A DNA stretch of 64,000 bases from the NCBI GenBank assembly GCA_964016875.1, contig OZ024737.1, positions 33,853,683 through 33,917,682 of the forward strand, read 5' to 3'. Source of the stretch: Fallopia convolvulus. Its lineage: Eukaryota > Streptophyta > Magnoliopsida > Caryophyllales > Polygonaceae. The position numbers and the translations under genes were made by a program. Below, piece after piece: positions 1 through 9,599 of this stretch (position 1 is its first letter; every line of letters starts with the position of its first letter). The notes under the pieces are model-generated. The model was not told where the DNA came from, searched no databases, and saw only the letters and a list, made by a program, of their open reading frames with translations.

Positions 1-2201
1 TTGGAAGCCATTCCTCTTACAGAACCAGGATGATTAAAGAACATAAGAGGGTTTGGAGGAGCTCCCATGTCATGCCCAAATCTCTGTCCAGCCAATCCAG
101 GGGCAAGAGAAGAAACTCCAGATGAGACAGGTAATAAGCTCATATCAAGACCTCGAGGACCAGACCAAATAGGTGGAGAAAACGGGGGGATGAAAACACC
201 AGGAGGAATTGGAAGAACAGGAGCTGGAGACATAGCTGGGTTCAATTGTTGCATTGGTCCAGGCGGTGGTATAGCAAGAGGGCCAAATGGAGGTCCCATC
301 AAGTGCACGGGGGTATTAACCTGCTGGTTGTCTCTTCCAGGAGGCCTGATCCTGTTTGTCCTTCCCATTCTGCCCCCTTTTACACCTTGCTGAGCCGCCC
401 GACCTTGAGAGCCTGGCTCTTGATTGCCATAGGGTGGCATAGAACCACTGCTGGAACTTTGCCCGGTAGATAGACGGCCAGAGGTTGTAACTCTCTGTCC
501 TCTTAATCTCCCTCCCTGACTATCAGCATCATCCTTCCATGTACCCTGATCTGGCAAAACTGCAACTTCATCAACATATTTCTCTTTTGATGCATCGCCA
601 GCTGATGCAGATACTTGTGCTCCAGGTTTATGCCAATCATCTCTTGCAGCAACATTTGGTGATGATTTGAGCTCAGATGGAGCAGCATCATTCTTCCTAG
701 GAAAGGAAGATTCGCGATCATCCCTTCCAAAGTCAAGAGGTTTTCGCTGTATTTCTATAACATCATAATTTTCTGTTGAAATTCCAAAATTTGAAGAGGC
801 TTTAACAACTTCACCTCTTCCTTCTTTTCTGTTTCCAGATCGACCTGAAGGCCTGTCATTCTCTATCCTATCACGACCCCGCCTTGCAACCTCCCATTCT
901 CTGTCACGGTTATGAATGATATCCCCATCTCTATCACTGCCACTAGATTGCTTTCTTTTCCAATTCTCCCTTGATCCATCACTATCCCTGTTCCTATCAC
1001 CCAAGCTATCATCTCTGGGCTTTAATTTATCCTCCTTATAACCTTCCTTGTCTAAATCCTTCCGCTTCAAGCTGCCACTTTTATCATTATCCATCTCAGA
1101 AATATTTGATTCATTGCGATGTCTCCCACTTCTTTCAGGTGTCCTAGACCTCCTAGAATAACCAATTTCTCTACCACTTTTATCCTTTGCACATGTGACA
1201 TCCTCTTCCAGATTATAGGACCTTTCCCGAGATTCTATGGCATCATTGCCAGTGCCTCTATCTCTATACTTGTCATTTCTCTCCCTACTTAATATATCTT
1301 CTCGAACCACAGCACCTCCCTTATAATCATCCTCCACAACATCAGACATGCTTCTACTCTTTGTCCTCTCCGGATCAATCCTTCTATCATCCCTGCTGTA
1401 AGATTTAGCCTTCTCGCTGCTTGAATCAGAAGGTCTAGTTTTACCTTCACTCGTATCAAGTCTTGAAGTACTTCTCTCACGAATACTATCATGCTTCAGA
1501 TCTAAGTCTTTTCCACTTCTTGGATCAGCCTTACCTTTATAGTTGCCTGCCTCATGATTTCTGACGGTGTCAGACTGATCTAATCTTTTCCCACTCTGTT
1601 CAGAAGATCCATGAAGTTTTTCTTTACTGCTTCCCCTCCTAGATGAAATTCTTGAATCTTTGTCTATAGCCTTTTCATGCTCATCATCATATAAGCTTTC
1701 ATCTTTACTTCTGCCTTGTACATGAGAGCCCTCAGGATCTGCATATTTTGAAACAGTCTTCCTAGAAATATTCTTCTCACTCTCATCAAGGCGAATATGT
1801 GCTCTGCCCCCAGACTTGTCTCCACCATCATGCCTCGTCTCTAATTCTTTATCTCCATACCAGTTGCTTAACTTCTCAAGTGCGCTCTCCTCATGTTTCT
1901 TCTTTACCTTTTCAGGATAAGATTCCTTTCTCATGTCATGATCATCATCGTCACTATAATCTTTGCTTGATCCACCGACCCTCTTTCGGCTGTCATTTCT
2001 ATCACCAGAACCTTTCCTCCTTCCATCACCATCCCATCCATCAACATCTTCCCCATAGCCAGACTTTCTTGATTTGCTTGACTTGTGTTTCCTCTTCTCA
2101 TGGCCTTCATATTCTTCCTCATCAAAAGACTTACTATTCTTCCCATCTGATCCCTCATCCATGCCTCGTTTATGGCTTCGGCTTCTCCCAGACGTATCCA
2201 T
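1..2201 (-). CDS. MTB: METTL14-like m6A methyltransferase subunit MTB, N-terminal part (runs off left edge)
   Basis: An uninterrupted reading frame of 733 codons starts at the ATG at 2201-2199 and is still open at base 1. The N-terminal half is low-complexity and charged, rich in Lys/Arg, Asp/Glu and Ser. It contains the motif KKHEESALEKLSNWYGD (about residue 100), which I recognise from plant MTB proteins. After about residue 560 it becomes Gly/Arg-rich, then Pro-rich (GPPFGPLAIPPPGPMQQ), as in the linker before the MT-A70 domain. The MT-A70-like domain itself would lie left of the window. In plants MTB pairs with MTA in the nuclear complex that writes N6-methyladenosine on mRNA. The sequence just before the ATG reads TTGCAG on the minus strand, so a 5'-UTR intron probably ends there. 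Family assignment rests on recalled similarity; frame and start are seen directly. Confidence 0.85.
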   Translation of the reverse strand, partial: MDTSGRSRSHKRGMDEGSDGKNSKSFDEEEYEGHEKRKHKSSKSRKSGYGEDVDGWDGDGRRKGSGDRNDSRKRVGGSSKDYSDDDDHDMRKESYPEKVKKKHEESALEKLSNWYGDKELETRHDGGDKSGGRAHIRLDESEKNISRKTVSKYADPEGSHVQGRSKDESLYDDEHEKAIDKDSRISSRRGSSKEKLHGSSEQSGKRLDQSDTVRNHEAGNYKGKADPRSGKDLDLKHDSIRERSTSRLDTSEGKTRPSDSSSEKAKSYSRDDRRIDPERTKSRSMSDVVEDDYKGGAVVREDILSRERNDKYRDRGTGNDAIESRERSYNLEEDVTCAKDKSGREIGYSRRSRTPERSGRHRNESNISEMDNDKSGSLKRKDLDKEGYKEDKLKPRDDSLGDRNRDSDGSRENWKRKQSSGSDRDGDIIHNRDREWEVARRGRDRIENDRPSGRSGNRKEGRGEVVKASSNFGISTENYDVIEIQRKPLDFGRDDRESSFPRKNDAAPSELKSSPNVAARDDWHKPGAQVSASAGDASKEKYVDEVAVLPDQGTWKDDADSQGGRLRGQRVTTSGRLSTGQSSSSGSMPPYGNQEPGSQGRAAQQGVKGGRMGRTNRIRPPGRDNQQVNTPVHLMGPPFGPLAIPPPGPMQQLNPAMSPAPVLPIPPGVFIPPFSPPIWSGPRGLDMSLLPVSSGVSSLAPGLAGQRFGHDMGAPPNPLMFFNHPGSVRGMAS

Positions 2202-3386
2202 TGTCTGCAACTACTAAAATATTAAGCTACTTTGCATTTGAGTACAAAAATATTTCCTTCACCTTTACTTGAGTTCGTGAAAACAAATAAACCTGGATCA
2301 AATGTGAAAGAATATATTAGTGAACGAATATAACTTGTTCTAACCATAAATCAGCACAGAGAAAAAGTAACTTGCCAAGCATTGGAAACTAATTTCAGTT
2401 TCACATGATCTAAAGAATGTTTACATTTCAGACAAATAATAATTGGAGAATGAGCAACAAAGGAAGCGGTAAGCATGAGAGACTAATAACTGTTAAATTA
2501 AAAGCTGGACAGTGTTTCTATAGCTACCCTGAAAAGAGAGAGGAAAACTTCAGGGCTTCCTGGTATTTCAAGAAACGAAAAAGACTTTCCAAATTACTTA
2601 GGAGGTAGCAGCCAGCAACACTTTTTGCCCGTAACCTCTATTTCCTACGGATTAATACCATTATCGTACCATCAAATTTGTAGAGATACACATCACCATT
2701 TAGCAACTGATAAAATCAACTGACTTGAGTGCCTGACTAGGAGTGAGATGCAGCCTTCTATTTTAATCTATGAGATCTTTGGAAGTACTAATTCTAAAAT
2801 ACAGGCTCTCTCAGCTAGCATTCTTAGAGTGATAATGTTCCTAGAATTGCGAGGCAATACCAAATCAATAGCATTAACCGCAGGAAGTGGCGGAGGCAGA
2901 TGGGGGCGTGGGGGGCGGCCGCCCCACCGGCGGCCGGGAGTTCTCAGCCAGGCGCCAGCGGCACAAAAACAATGAAAATTTGAATATTTCTCAATTGAGA
3001 AATTAGAGCCAAAGTTGACATAAAACATTGGAAACAAAATTCAATTGAGAAAGACATGCTCAAACCGATCAATTTTGGAGAATTTGTAGACTTTGACGAG
3101 GTAGAGAGGATATAGCGGCGGTGAATGATTCTCTCTCCCGAGTCCGTCGTTCCGTCCTGATTCTCAGATGAATGAACTTTCCTAAAACAAATAAACAAAT
3201 CAGTTGAATGGAATTGGGCCTGTTTAGAGAAAGGCCCGCTGGACAAATGATAAAGAAAAAAGACAGGCTCGTAATCGGCCCGTTAGACAAAAAAAATATA
3301 CGAAAATGGAAGTTCGGAAAATCAGATATAGCTGCAACAAAATCTATAAAATATGTCACTTTCGCTTCCGACTTCCGAGGTTAGGT
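2202..3386 (-). promoter_or_regulatory. 5' UTR intron and promoter region of MTB
   Basis: No gene is supported here; the short frames are unconvincing. Reading on the minus strand, the stretch ends in a splice acceptor (TTGCAG at about 2205-2210) a few bases before the MTB ATG. A non-coding first exon therefore probably lies around 3100-3190, where pyrimidine-rich sequence resembles a plant 5' UTR. At 2886-2940 there is a GC-rich block (GTGGCGGAGGCAG followed by GGGCGGCCGCCCC). It resembles the right terminus of the TIR element at 13911-14736 and may be a solitary remnant of that family. The upstream side is cut at 3387 by a copia insertion, so the native promoter is at most a few hundred bases. 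The exact donor site and transcription start were not determined. Confidence 0.45.
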
Positions 3387-3391
3387 CAAAG

Positions 3392-3969
3392 TGTAAATTA
3401 GGGCACAAGAGAGCTACCTTGTATTGCTATGAGTGTACAATATATATAGGGTTATAAGTATTAGAGGTACACCTGTCAAAACTTGACCCGATCCGTAAAA
3501 TTGACCCAACTCATTCGAAGTTTTTTTTTGTTCAAACTCGACCCGAAAATCAATGGGTCAAGAGTAACCCGAACTCGATCGACCCGGACAAAATTGGGTT
3601 AGGTCACCAACCCGTTGGGTTGACCCGACCAACCCAATAAAGTATTATTTGCATTAAAAATTCAATATTTTATTATATATTTTTAATAAAATTATTATTT
3701 TATTATTATTTTATATAATATAATATTATTTATTTTAATAAATATAAAGATAAAGGTTAACAAAATTGACGATCATGACCCGTTGGATCAACCCGAACCC
3801 GTACCAAACACATAACAACCCGGTCCATATGAACCCGAAAATTTTACAACCCGACGACTTGAGACCCATTTTGACCCGAACCCGATTGACGCAAACCCGA
3901 CCTGCCCGACCCATTTGACAGGTCTACTTGGAGGTCAAGCGACTAAAATATACAATATCTAAATACAAA
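3392..3969 (-). repeat. Copia left (3') LTR, outer part, interrupted by a MITE
   Basis: Bases 3392-3470 match 17062-17130 of the right LTR. After the MITE, 3930-3969 matches 17132-17170 (GGAGGTCAAGCGACTAAAAT against GGAGGCCAAGAGACTAAAAT). The LTR resumes after the Helitron at 13884-13903. The pieces together equal the intact 138-bp right LTR. Confidence 0.8.
3471..3923. mobile_element. MITE with ACCTGTCAAA inverted termini and GACCC-rich body
   Basis: The element starts ACCTGTCAAA and ends TTTGACAGGT, a perfect 10-bp inverted repeat. Its flanks are CCCGACCC-type direct repeats (GACCCGAACCC and variants) and its centre is a strongly AT-rich stretch (about 3650-3750). It sits inside the copia LTR: the undisturbed right LTR lacks it. 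The insertion target duplication is not clear, so I do not assign a superfamily. Its right part (from 3593) recurs at 12153-12483 because of the segmental duplication described separately. Confidence 0.65.
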
Positions 3970-4300
3970 TCTACTATATATATAAAAGCAATAAGGTTTG
4001 GAGCCTCCACGTTGCGCCACCTCAGCTTTTTCCACGTGTCGTTTTGAGAATATGCCACATTGGATTTTGCCACATGTCACATTTTCCTTAAGCCATGTCA
4101 TTATTTTTTTACACATCATATACCATGTCATATTATATTCTGCCCTATCATTAACATGTCATATTTAACTATAATTAATAAATAATAAATAATTCAAATA
4201 AAAAATTACAATGATTACATAAGGCAATTTATCTTAAAATCAAGAAGAATTTTAGGCAATTTATGTACAACCACCATATCAAGCCATATCAATATATATA

Positions 4301-5070
4301 TGATGAAACCTAAGATAACGGCTCCGCTACGAGACAAGAAACAAGATTATTATATTTGAGTGCAAACACTTGCTCCTTTATTTATGATTTTTCCGTGGTA
4401 GCGAGGTTACAAACCTACGAGGTTGATGTACAACTTTGAGAATCACACCTAGACCTCCTACAAGGTTCCGAGATCGCACTTAATGTTGCGAGGTCGATTA
4501 TAGGGCGAGGTAGATTTGAGGATATGATGTAGGGAGTTTTGTGAGTTTCTGTAGTGAGGTTTTAGGCGTGAGCGAGGTCTCTGCACGACTTTGGGGTCTT
4601 TCTGTGGGTTTCTCCTATCTGTAGCGAGGTCTTTTGACGATGTTCCTATCACGTCGATCTTTAACAAGCAAGAGGGTTCTTGAGTTCAAGTGGTTTTTCG
4701 ACCCCTTCTTCCTACGAGGTTCTTCTCTATTTATAGAGAATTGGGGAGCCGAGTTTAGGCCAATGTTCGATGTGGGATGCTCGAAATAAGGGTTTTTGAT
4801 TGGTCCATGAGTGAGGTCACTTGTGATTGGTTTGGGAGTGAGGTTGCTGGTGATTGGTTCGGGAGTGAGGTCGCTTGTGATTGGTTCGAGCGGGCGGGCG
4901 TATTAGTAGAGTCGGTGACGAGGTCGAGACCTCGTCCCGGGATGTTTGAGAGACCTCGCATCCGTCGGGAGTTTTGTTTTTAAATAACCGAGCATGGACG
5001 TGGGTCCCTAATTTGCCTATGGGGGTCCTTCTCGGCCCACTTTTTGCTTTTACTGTTTTGGACATCATCA
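4301..5070 (-). repeat. Gypsy left (3') LTR
   Basis: This 770-bp LTR appears identical to 12861-13630 in every stretch compared. It is studded with CGAGGT/ACCTCG motifs, including a 20-bp inverted repeat at 4917-4936 (arms GACGAGGTC and GACCTCGTC). Purine-rich sequence on the minus strand (CATGGGGTTG, just right of 5070) could be the polypurine tract. Confidence 0.8.
4728..4735 (-). promoter_or_regulatory. LTR TATA box (left copy)
   Basis: The minus strand reads CTCTATAAATAGAG, a strong plant TATA element in the middle of the LTR, pointing the same way as pol. The same box recurs at 13288-13295. Confidence 0.55.
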
Positions 5071-5336
5071 CAACCCCATGGCCTGGGGGCCTCGCCCCGA
5101 GGGCCGCAGGGCATAAGTTCCCTGGATCCGCGAGATGCGGGGTGTTTTTTAGAGGTTATGAAGTTCTCGAGATTGGGAGGGCGCTTTGCGAGGTGTGAGA
5201 CTCTGTACTTAGGTGTTCTTCTTGTTCTGCGCGGATGAAGATTCTTGGGCCTTTTCGCCATACTTTGCTTAGTGGGCCGTCCAGGTGAGACAGGCTTAAG
5301 AAGCCTTTCGGGAGTGGGGGAGGCTCAAATCTGCTC

Positions 5337-5344
5337 TATATAAG
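5337..5344 (+). promoter_or_regulatory. TATA box of the antisense accessory gene
   Basis: TATATAAG stands at 5337-5344 on the plus strand, followed about 25-35 bases later by a CT-rich, initiator-like stretch (5358-5405). It lies 267 bases inside the element from the left LTR and points toward the spliced accessory gene. A consensus donor (CAA|GTAAGT) at 5511/5512 ends the presumed non-coding first exon. Confidence 0.55.
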
Positions 5345-6229
5345 GGCGTATCTCACACGCCTCCCCCTCATCTTCTCTCTCCAACATTTTTGCTCCTTCT
5401 CTCTCTTTATCTCTTCGGTTTCTTCTTAGCGGTTTCTCCAGACGGTTTCCGACGAGCTTTTTGCCGTTCGCCAGTTGCGCCACCGCCTCTCGTTTGCTGA
5501 CCTTTAAACAAGTAAGTTCTTGATCTTCTTCCTCCTGTCTTTTGGTATTTTTTGCCTTTGATTCTTCCTTTGTTCGCTTTTTGCCCCGTGTTTTGTAAGG
5601 GCGACTGTGTGTCGCCCGGTGCTTCGCGCCGGTGTCACGGTGGCGAAGCGGCGGTGGCAGGGTCGTGTGTTTTTTGGCGTTTGCCTTTGTCATTTTTCTT
5701 TGTTCTTTCTTCGTTTTGTTTTGCATCTGGGTGGGTGTTGGTGATTTTTGGGTGTTTCTTTGTTGGCTGCGCGACGACGTTGGGGGTGGTTCTTGTTCCG
5801 TAGTGCCCTTGTTTCCCCTTGGTTTTTCGTCTCCTCTCCTTTCTTTTCGTTCTGCTTTTCTCCCCTTTTTTTTCTTTGTGTTACGCTTCGGGGGCGGTGT
5901 TGCGGCGGTGAGACGGTGGTGAGACGGTGGTGGGGGCGGTTGCCGTCGTGAGGGTACCGCTGGGCTTTTGGGCTTATTGCTTTTCTCTCTCTTCTTTTTT
6001 GCTTGGGGTGGCGGTTAAACTTCCGCTTCTCCGCCCACCACTTTTCGAATTTCGAAAACCCTCGGGAGCCCAAACGTCATGATGTCTGATTGACGGGACG
6101 TTTGGGCCTCCACCGCTGGCTTCCACCGTTGGCCTTCTTTCTCTTTCCTTTCTTTTGGCGCTTCAAATTCTTCTTTGCCGTCCTATCCTGTCAGAGTAGC
6201 CCGTAGGATGCCACGTGGCCTTTCCTTTT

Positions 6230-6480
6230 ACGACCTCGCGTTGCTTTGTCCCCCGAGGTTGTGACCTCGTGCCCATTTTCTCCCGAGGTTATGATCTCGC
6301 GCTTTTTCCTTTTCGAGGTCATGACCTCGTGCTCTTTTCTTTTCGAGGTTATGATCTTTGTGCTTTGATCTCAAGCTCGACCTCGTCCTTCCTTCTTCCC
6401 CGGGGTCGTGATCTCGTTCTTCGATCTCGTGTTTGACCTCGTTCTTCCTTCTTTCACGGGGTCATGATCTCGTGTTTTTC
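6230..6480 (+). repeat. Tandem palindromic CGAGGT-TGA-CTCG motifs in leader intron
   Basis: About seven loosely spaced copies of an inverted motif follow each other at roughly 35-base spacing. The clearest is the perfect 16-base palindrome CGAGGTCATGACCTCG at 6314-6329. They lie inside the presumed leader intron 5512-6528 of the accessory gene (acceptor TTTTCTAG ending at 6528). Related motifs occur in the LTR (4917-4936) and in the next intron (7673-7690). Confidence 0.6.
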
Positions 6481-6563
6481 TCTTTGGTTGCCTTGCCTTT
6501 AGTGCCTTACTGACCTTTTCTTTTCTAGGTGCTAGCTTTTTGCGGCCTGGACGTTGTCTTTTC

Positions 6564-9277
6564 ATGCCTAGGAGAGCCTCTGCGAGCCCACCGCCCGACT
6601 TTGTCTTTAATTTTCAAGAGAACTTCTACCAGGAGGTCTCCGAGTATGTAGGAAGTGTAGAGCCCAGTGACTCTCAGAACCCAAGTTCCCCTTCGTTGGT
6701 CTTCAACGAGCCCTCATCCAGCGACTCCGTTGTTTCGATCAATTCGTACTTCCCCCGTCTGCGCATATATTCTGGTGTTGAAATGGCTTCCTCTTCTTCT
6801 CCTGATGTGATCGTCGCCGAGGTTGAGGCGAGGTTGGACGCGACAATTGTCTCAGCCTCGGCCGTGTATGTGCCATCGAGCTTCCCCGAGGCTTATATTA
6901 CCGACGCTATGTCCGACACTCCTGTCGTCCTCAAAGAACGGATTCCTATGAGTCCGAGCACTCCCGAGGTCTACCTGTCCGAGGAAGTGGCCACCGATTT
7001 GAAGCTGGACGACCTCGCAGATATAGCTAAGGACTTCCCCTGGCCCGAGGGAGTCGAGCTGGCACTGCCAGAGGAGGAGGGGCGACCCCTGGCGTCCTAC
7101 GAGGGGTGTGCGGTCGTACACCTCGTCAGTCTCCAAGCGGGTTTTAGGCTGCCCTTGGCCCAGCACATCGTTGATTTCTTGTGGGCCATGGGCGTCTGCC
7201 CCGCCCAATTGTTCCCGAACGCATGGCGGTTGTTGTGCGCCTACACAATTCGAAGCCGCGAGCTTCTGGACGAGCCGAACCTCAGCGATTTGTCGGCGTT
7301 AGTCTTGGCGAGGAGAGAACCTCGTTGTTCCCTGGTTAACCTCAGCACGCCGAATGTCAAAATCGTCACGATCTAGTCGAACGTCGGGACGTGGAAACCT
7401 AAATGGTTTTTGGTCCGAGACCTCAGCGGGAGATACCTCAATTTCCCTGTGGCACCGGTTAACTATGAGAGATGCGTGTGTCCGTACAAGGTCGCTGAGT
7501 TCCAGGCACTCAAGGCTCGGTACGCCACAGCGTACCAGGCGCCATACGAGCGCTACCTTTCTCAGGACCGGCTTGAGCGGGCCGGGCTGAGCCTCAGTTT
7601 CCCTCCTCGCGAGGGCGGAGAGGGTATTTTATTATCATTATTTCTCTGATTTTTTTTCTTCCTCGTAAGGTTGCGAGGTTATAAACCTCGTTATATTTGT
7701 TTCTAACCTCGTCTTAACCTGCTTTTTCTTTTTTGCCCCTTCTTTCTTAACAGTAGCTTTTCTGCACGCTCTTACCGCGAAGTCAAAGGGGAAACAGCCT
7801 ATGACTTCTAGTTCCAAAACCCCTGCTCCCCGGGTCCTCAAGGGGATTTCCATTAACGAGCCGAGCCCGCAGGCGAGGACAGGTACAACGCAGCCGGGAC
7901 CTGTTCCGCCATCGGCCGCGACAGGGGGAGCCCTGCCCAAGGGGAGTGTCACGAGGGCGTCACAGTGGGACGTCGCGGGGCCGCCCCAAGGGGAGAAAAG
8001 GCCTGAGGTGGTTCCGTCGAAAGGGGCCACCACGAAGGGGACCACCCATCCACCCCGGGCGTCTGACGACAAGGCCGGGCGGAAAAGGAAGGAAGCGGGG
8101 TCTTCCCCCGTGGAGAAGAAGAAGAAACCCCGGTCGGGCGACCATCAACGAGGCTCGCGGGATCTGGAGCTCATCCCTGCTTTTAACTTCGAGGGGCGAA
8201 GTCGCGGGGACACAGGCCCCCATCCCGCCAGGTTTCACTGCCCTGGACCTATCAGAGGGGCCCCGTTGGAGTGGGCCCGGGGGGATTACAAGGAGGAGGT
8301 CGCGTGGGCCAACAACCTCACCGAGGCGGCGCTAGACGACGAGGCCGCTCGGTACTCGGCCATGGTAAGCTTTTTTGTTTTTGTGTGTTTAATTCATGTC
8401 TCTCTCTTGTTTCTTTTCTCACCCTCCTGTGAACTTGCAGCACACCTTTTTTGATAATTACAACCGTAGTCGCATCGCCCTAGCTCATTCGAGGATGGAC
8501 AAGATGGAGGTGGCGCTTTGAGCCCGTAGCGAGGTGTGCGAGCGACAGGCCAAGGAGCTGGTCGAGGTCGCGGAATCGTCCAAAGCCGCGGAGGCTGCGG
8601 CCAAGAAGCGGGTTGAGGCCGCTGAGGCTGCGGCGAAGGAGGAGGTAAAGGCGACGAGGGAGGGAGAGAAGAGGGCAAGGGATGAGGCCGAGGTCCTGCG
8701 GGGCGAGGTTGAAGGGCTTCAGGGTAAGCTCTCCGCCGAACACGAGTTCTTCAAGGCGAAGGAGGCGGAGTTCCTGAGGGCCGAGGAGGAGATCAGGCGC
8801 CTTGAAGGGCGCATTGTTGAGCTTAACGAGGAGGTCGTGGCCGCGGGTCCCAAGTATGAGGACTCGGAAGAGTACAAGGCGGAGCTGGTGGAGAGCGTGA
8901 GGAAAATGTTCCACCAGGCAGTCCGCATGGGCGTCAAGCAGGCGGTGGCCAAGTATGGGCACCTCGACCCCCAGATCGTCTTCTTCAACCCTAACTACAA
9001 TGAAACCATTGGGGAGCTGGGGTCGGAGGATCCCGAGGGGGAGTGCGAGTTCTTCCTCAACGAGGACGGGATTGTGTCCAGCACCCCCCCCCCCCCCGAG
9101 GTAGAGCTTATTGGAGGGAACCCGGAGTTAACCTCCACGGGACCTCAGCCCGCGGCCGATGCGCCCGCGCCTCCTGCCTCCGCTGCCGCTGCTCCTGCTG
9201 AAGCCTCGGCTGCCTCTACCGAAACTCCTAAAACCATCGATCTTACCGGTCCCAAGGCTGAAACCTCGAAAAAATGA
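6564..9277 (+). pseudogene. Gypsy antisense accessory gene (Transposase_28-like, coiled coil), two nonsense codons
   Basis: The gene is antisense to pol. Coding exons are 6564-7623, 7754-8364 and 8441-9277, with GT/AG borders and phases that close to 836 codons. Residues about 172-235 (from GRPLASYEGC, through AGFRLPLAQHIVDFLWAMGV, to CPAQLFPNAWRLLCAY) look like the plant 'putative gypsy-type transposon' domain (Transposase_28). WKPKWFLVRD follows at about 277-286. The middle is basic and Pro/Gly-rich. Exon 4 encodes a long Ala/Glu/Lys coiled coil, then an acidic and Pro/Ala-rich tail. The frame is broken by TAG at 7374-7376 (codon 271) and TGA at 8519-8521; each is one C-to-T change from CAG or CGA, and the frame continues intact after both. 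It has its own TATA box and leader intron. Related accessory genes of Grande-type elements are thought to affect gag-pol expression; the role here is inference. Confidence 0.65.
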
Positions 9278-9599
9278 TGATAATTTTTCTTTGGTGGCCC
9301 TACGGGGTCTGTAATCAAAACACCTGCTTTTATATTTATGCCCTTCGTCACTTTCTTTTCCTATGCTTGTTTGCTTTAGACTTTCTTGCATACGTCAGTC
9401 CTTATCCGTCCAACCCCATGGTTCGAGTGTCACATCTTTTGTGGGGCTCGGACCACACCGGGCGTTGTAGTCCTGCGACGAGGTCGTGAGCCTCTGTTCG
9501 GACCTCGTTGTTCTGGAAGTTCGTTCCAACCTAAAAATAGCCGTCCGCGAATCCTGGCGTCTTAGGGGGTTCACGAACCTCGTTCGTATCCCAAACGGG
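9278..9599. other. Spacer between accessory gene and minisatellite
   Basis: No gene is supported. The stretch follows the TGA at 9275-9277 and probably holds the 3' UTR of the accessory gene. It includes another ACCTCG/CGAGGT cluster at 9478-9510 and grades into the first minisatellite unit near 9600. Confidence 0.4.

Noticed and set aside
1799..2272. 157-residue plus-strand open frame
   Set aside because: It lies antisense over the MTB first coding exon; its Ser/His-rich composition is what the complement of an Arg/Asp-rich exon gives.
4974..5261. Short frames inside and just right of the gypsy LTR
   Set aside because: They overlap LTR control sequence, recur with the LTR copy, and show no domain.
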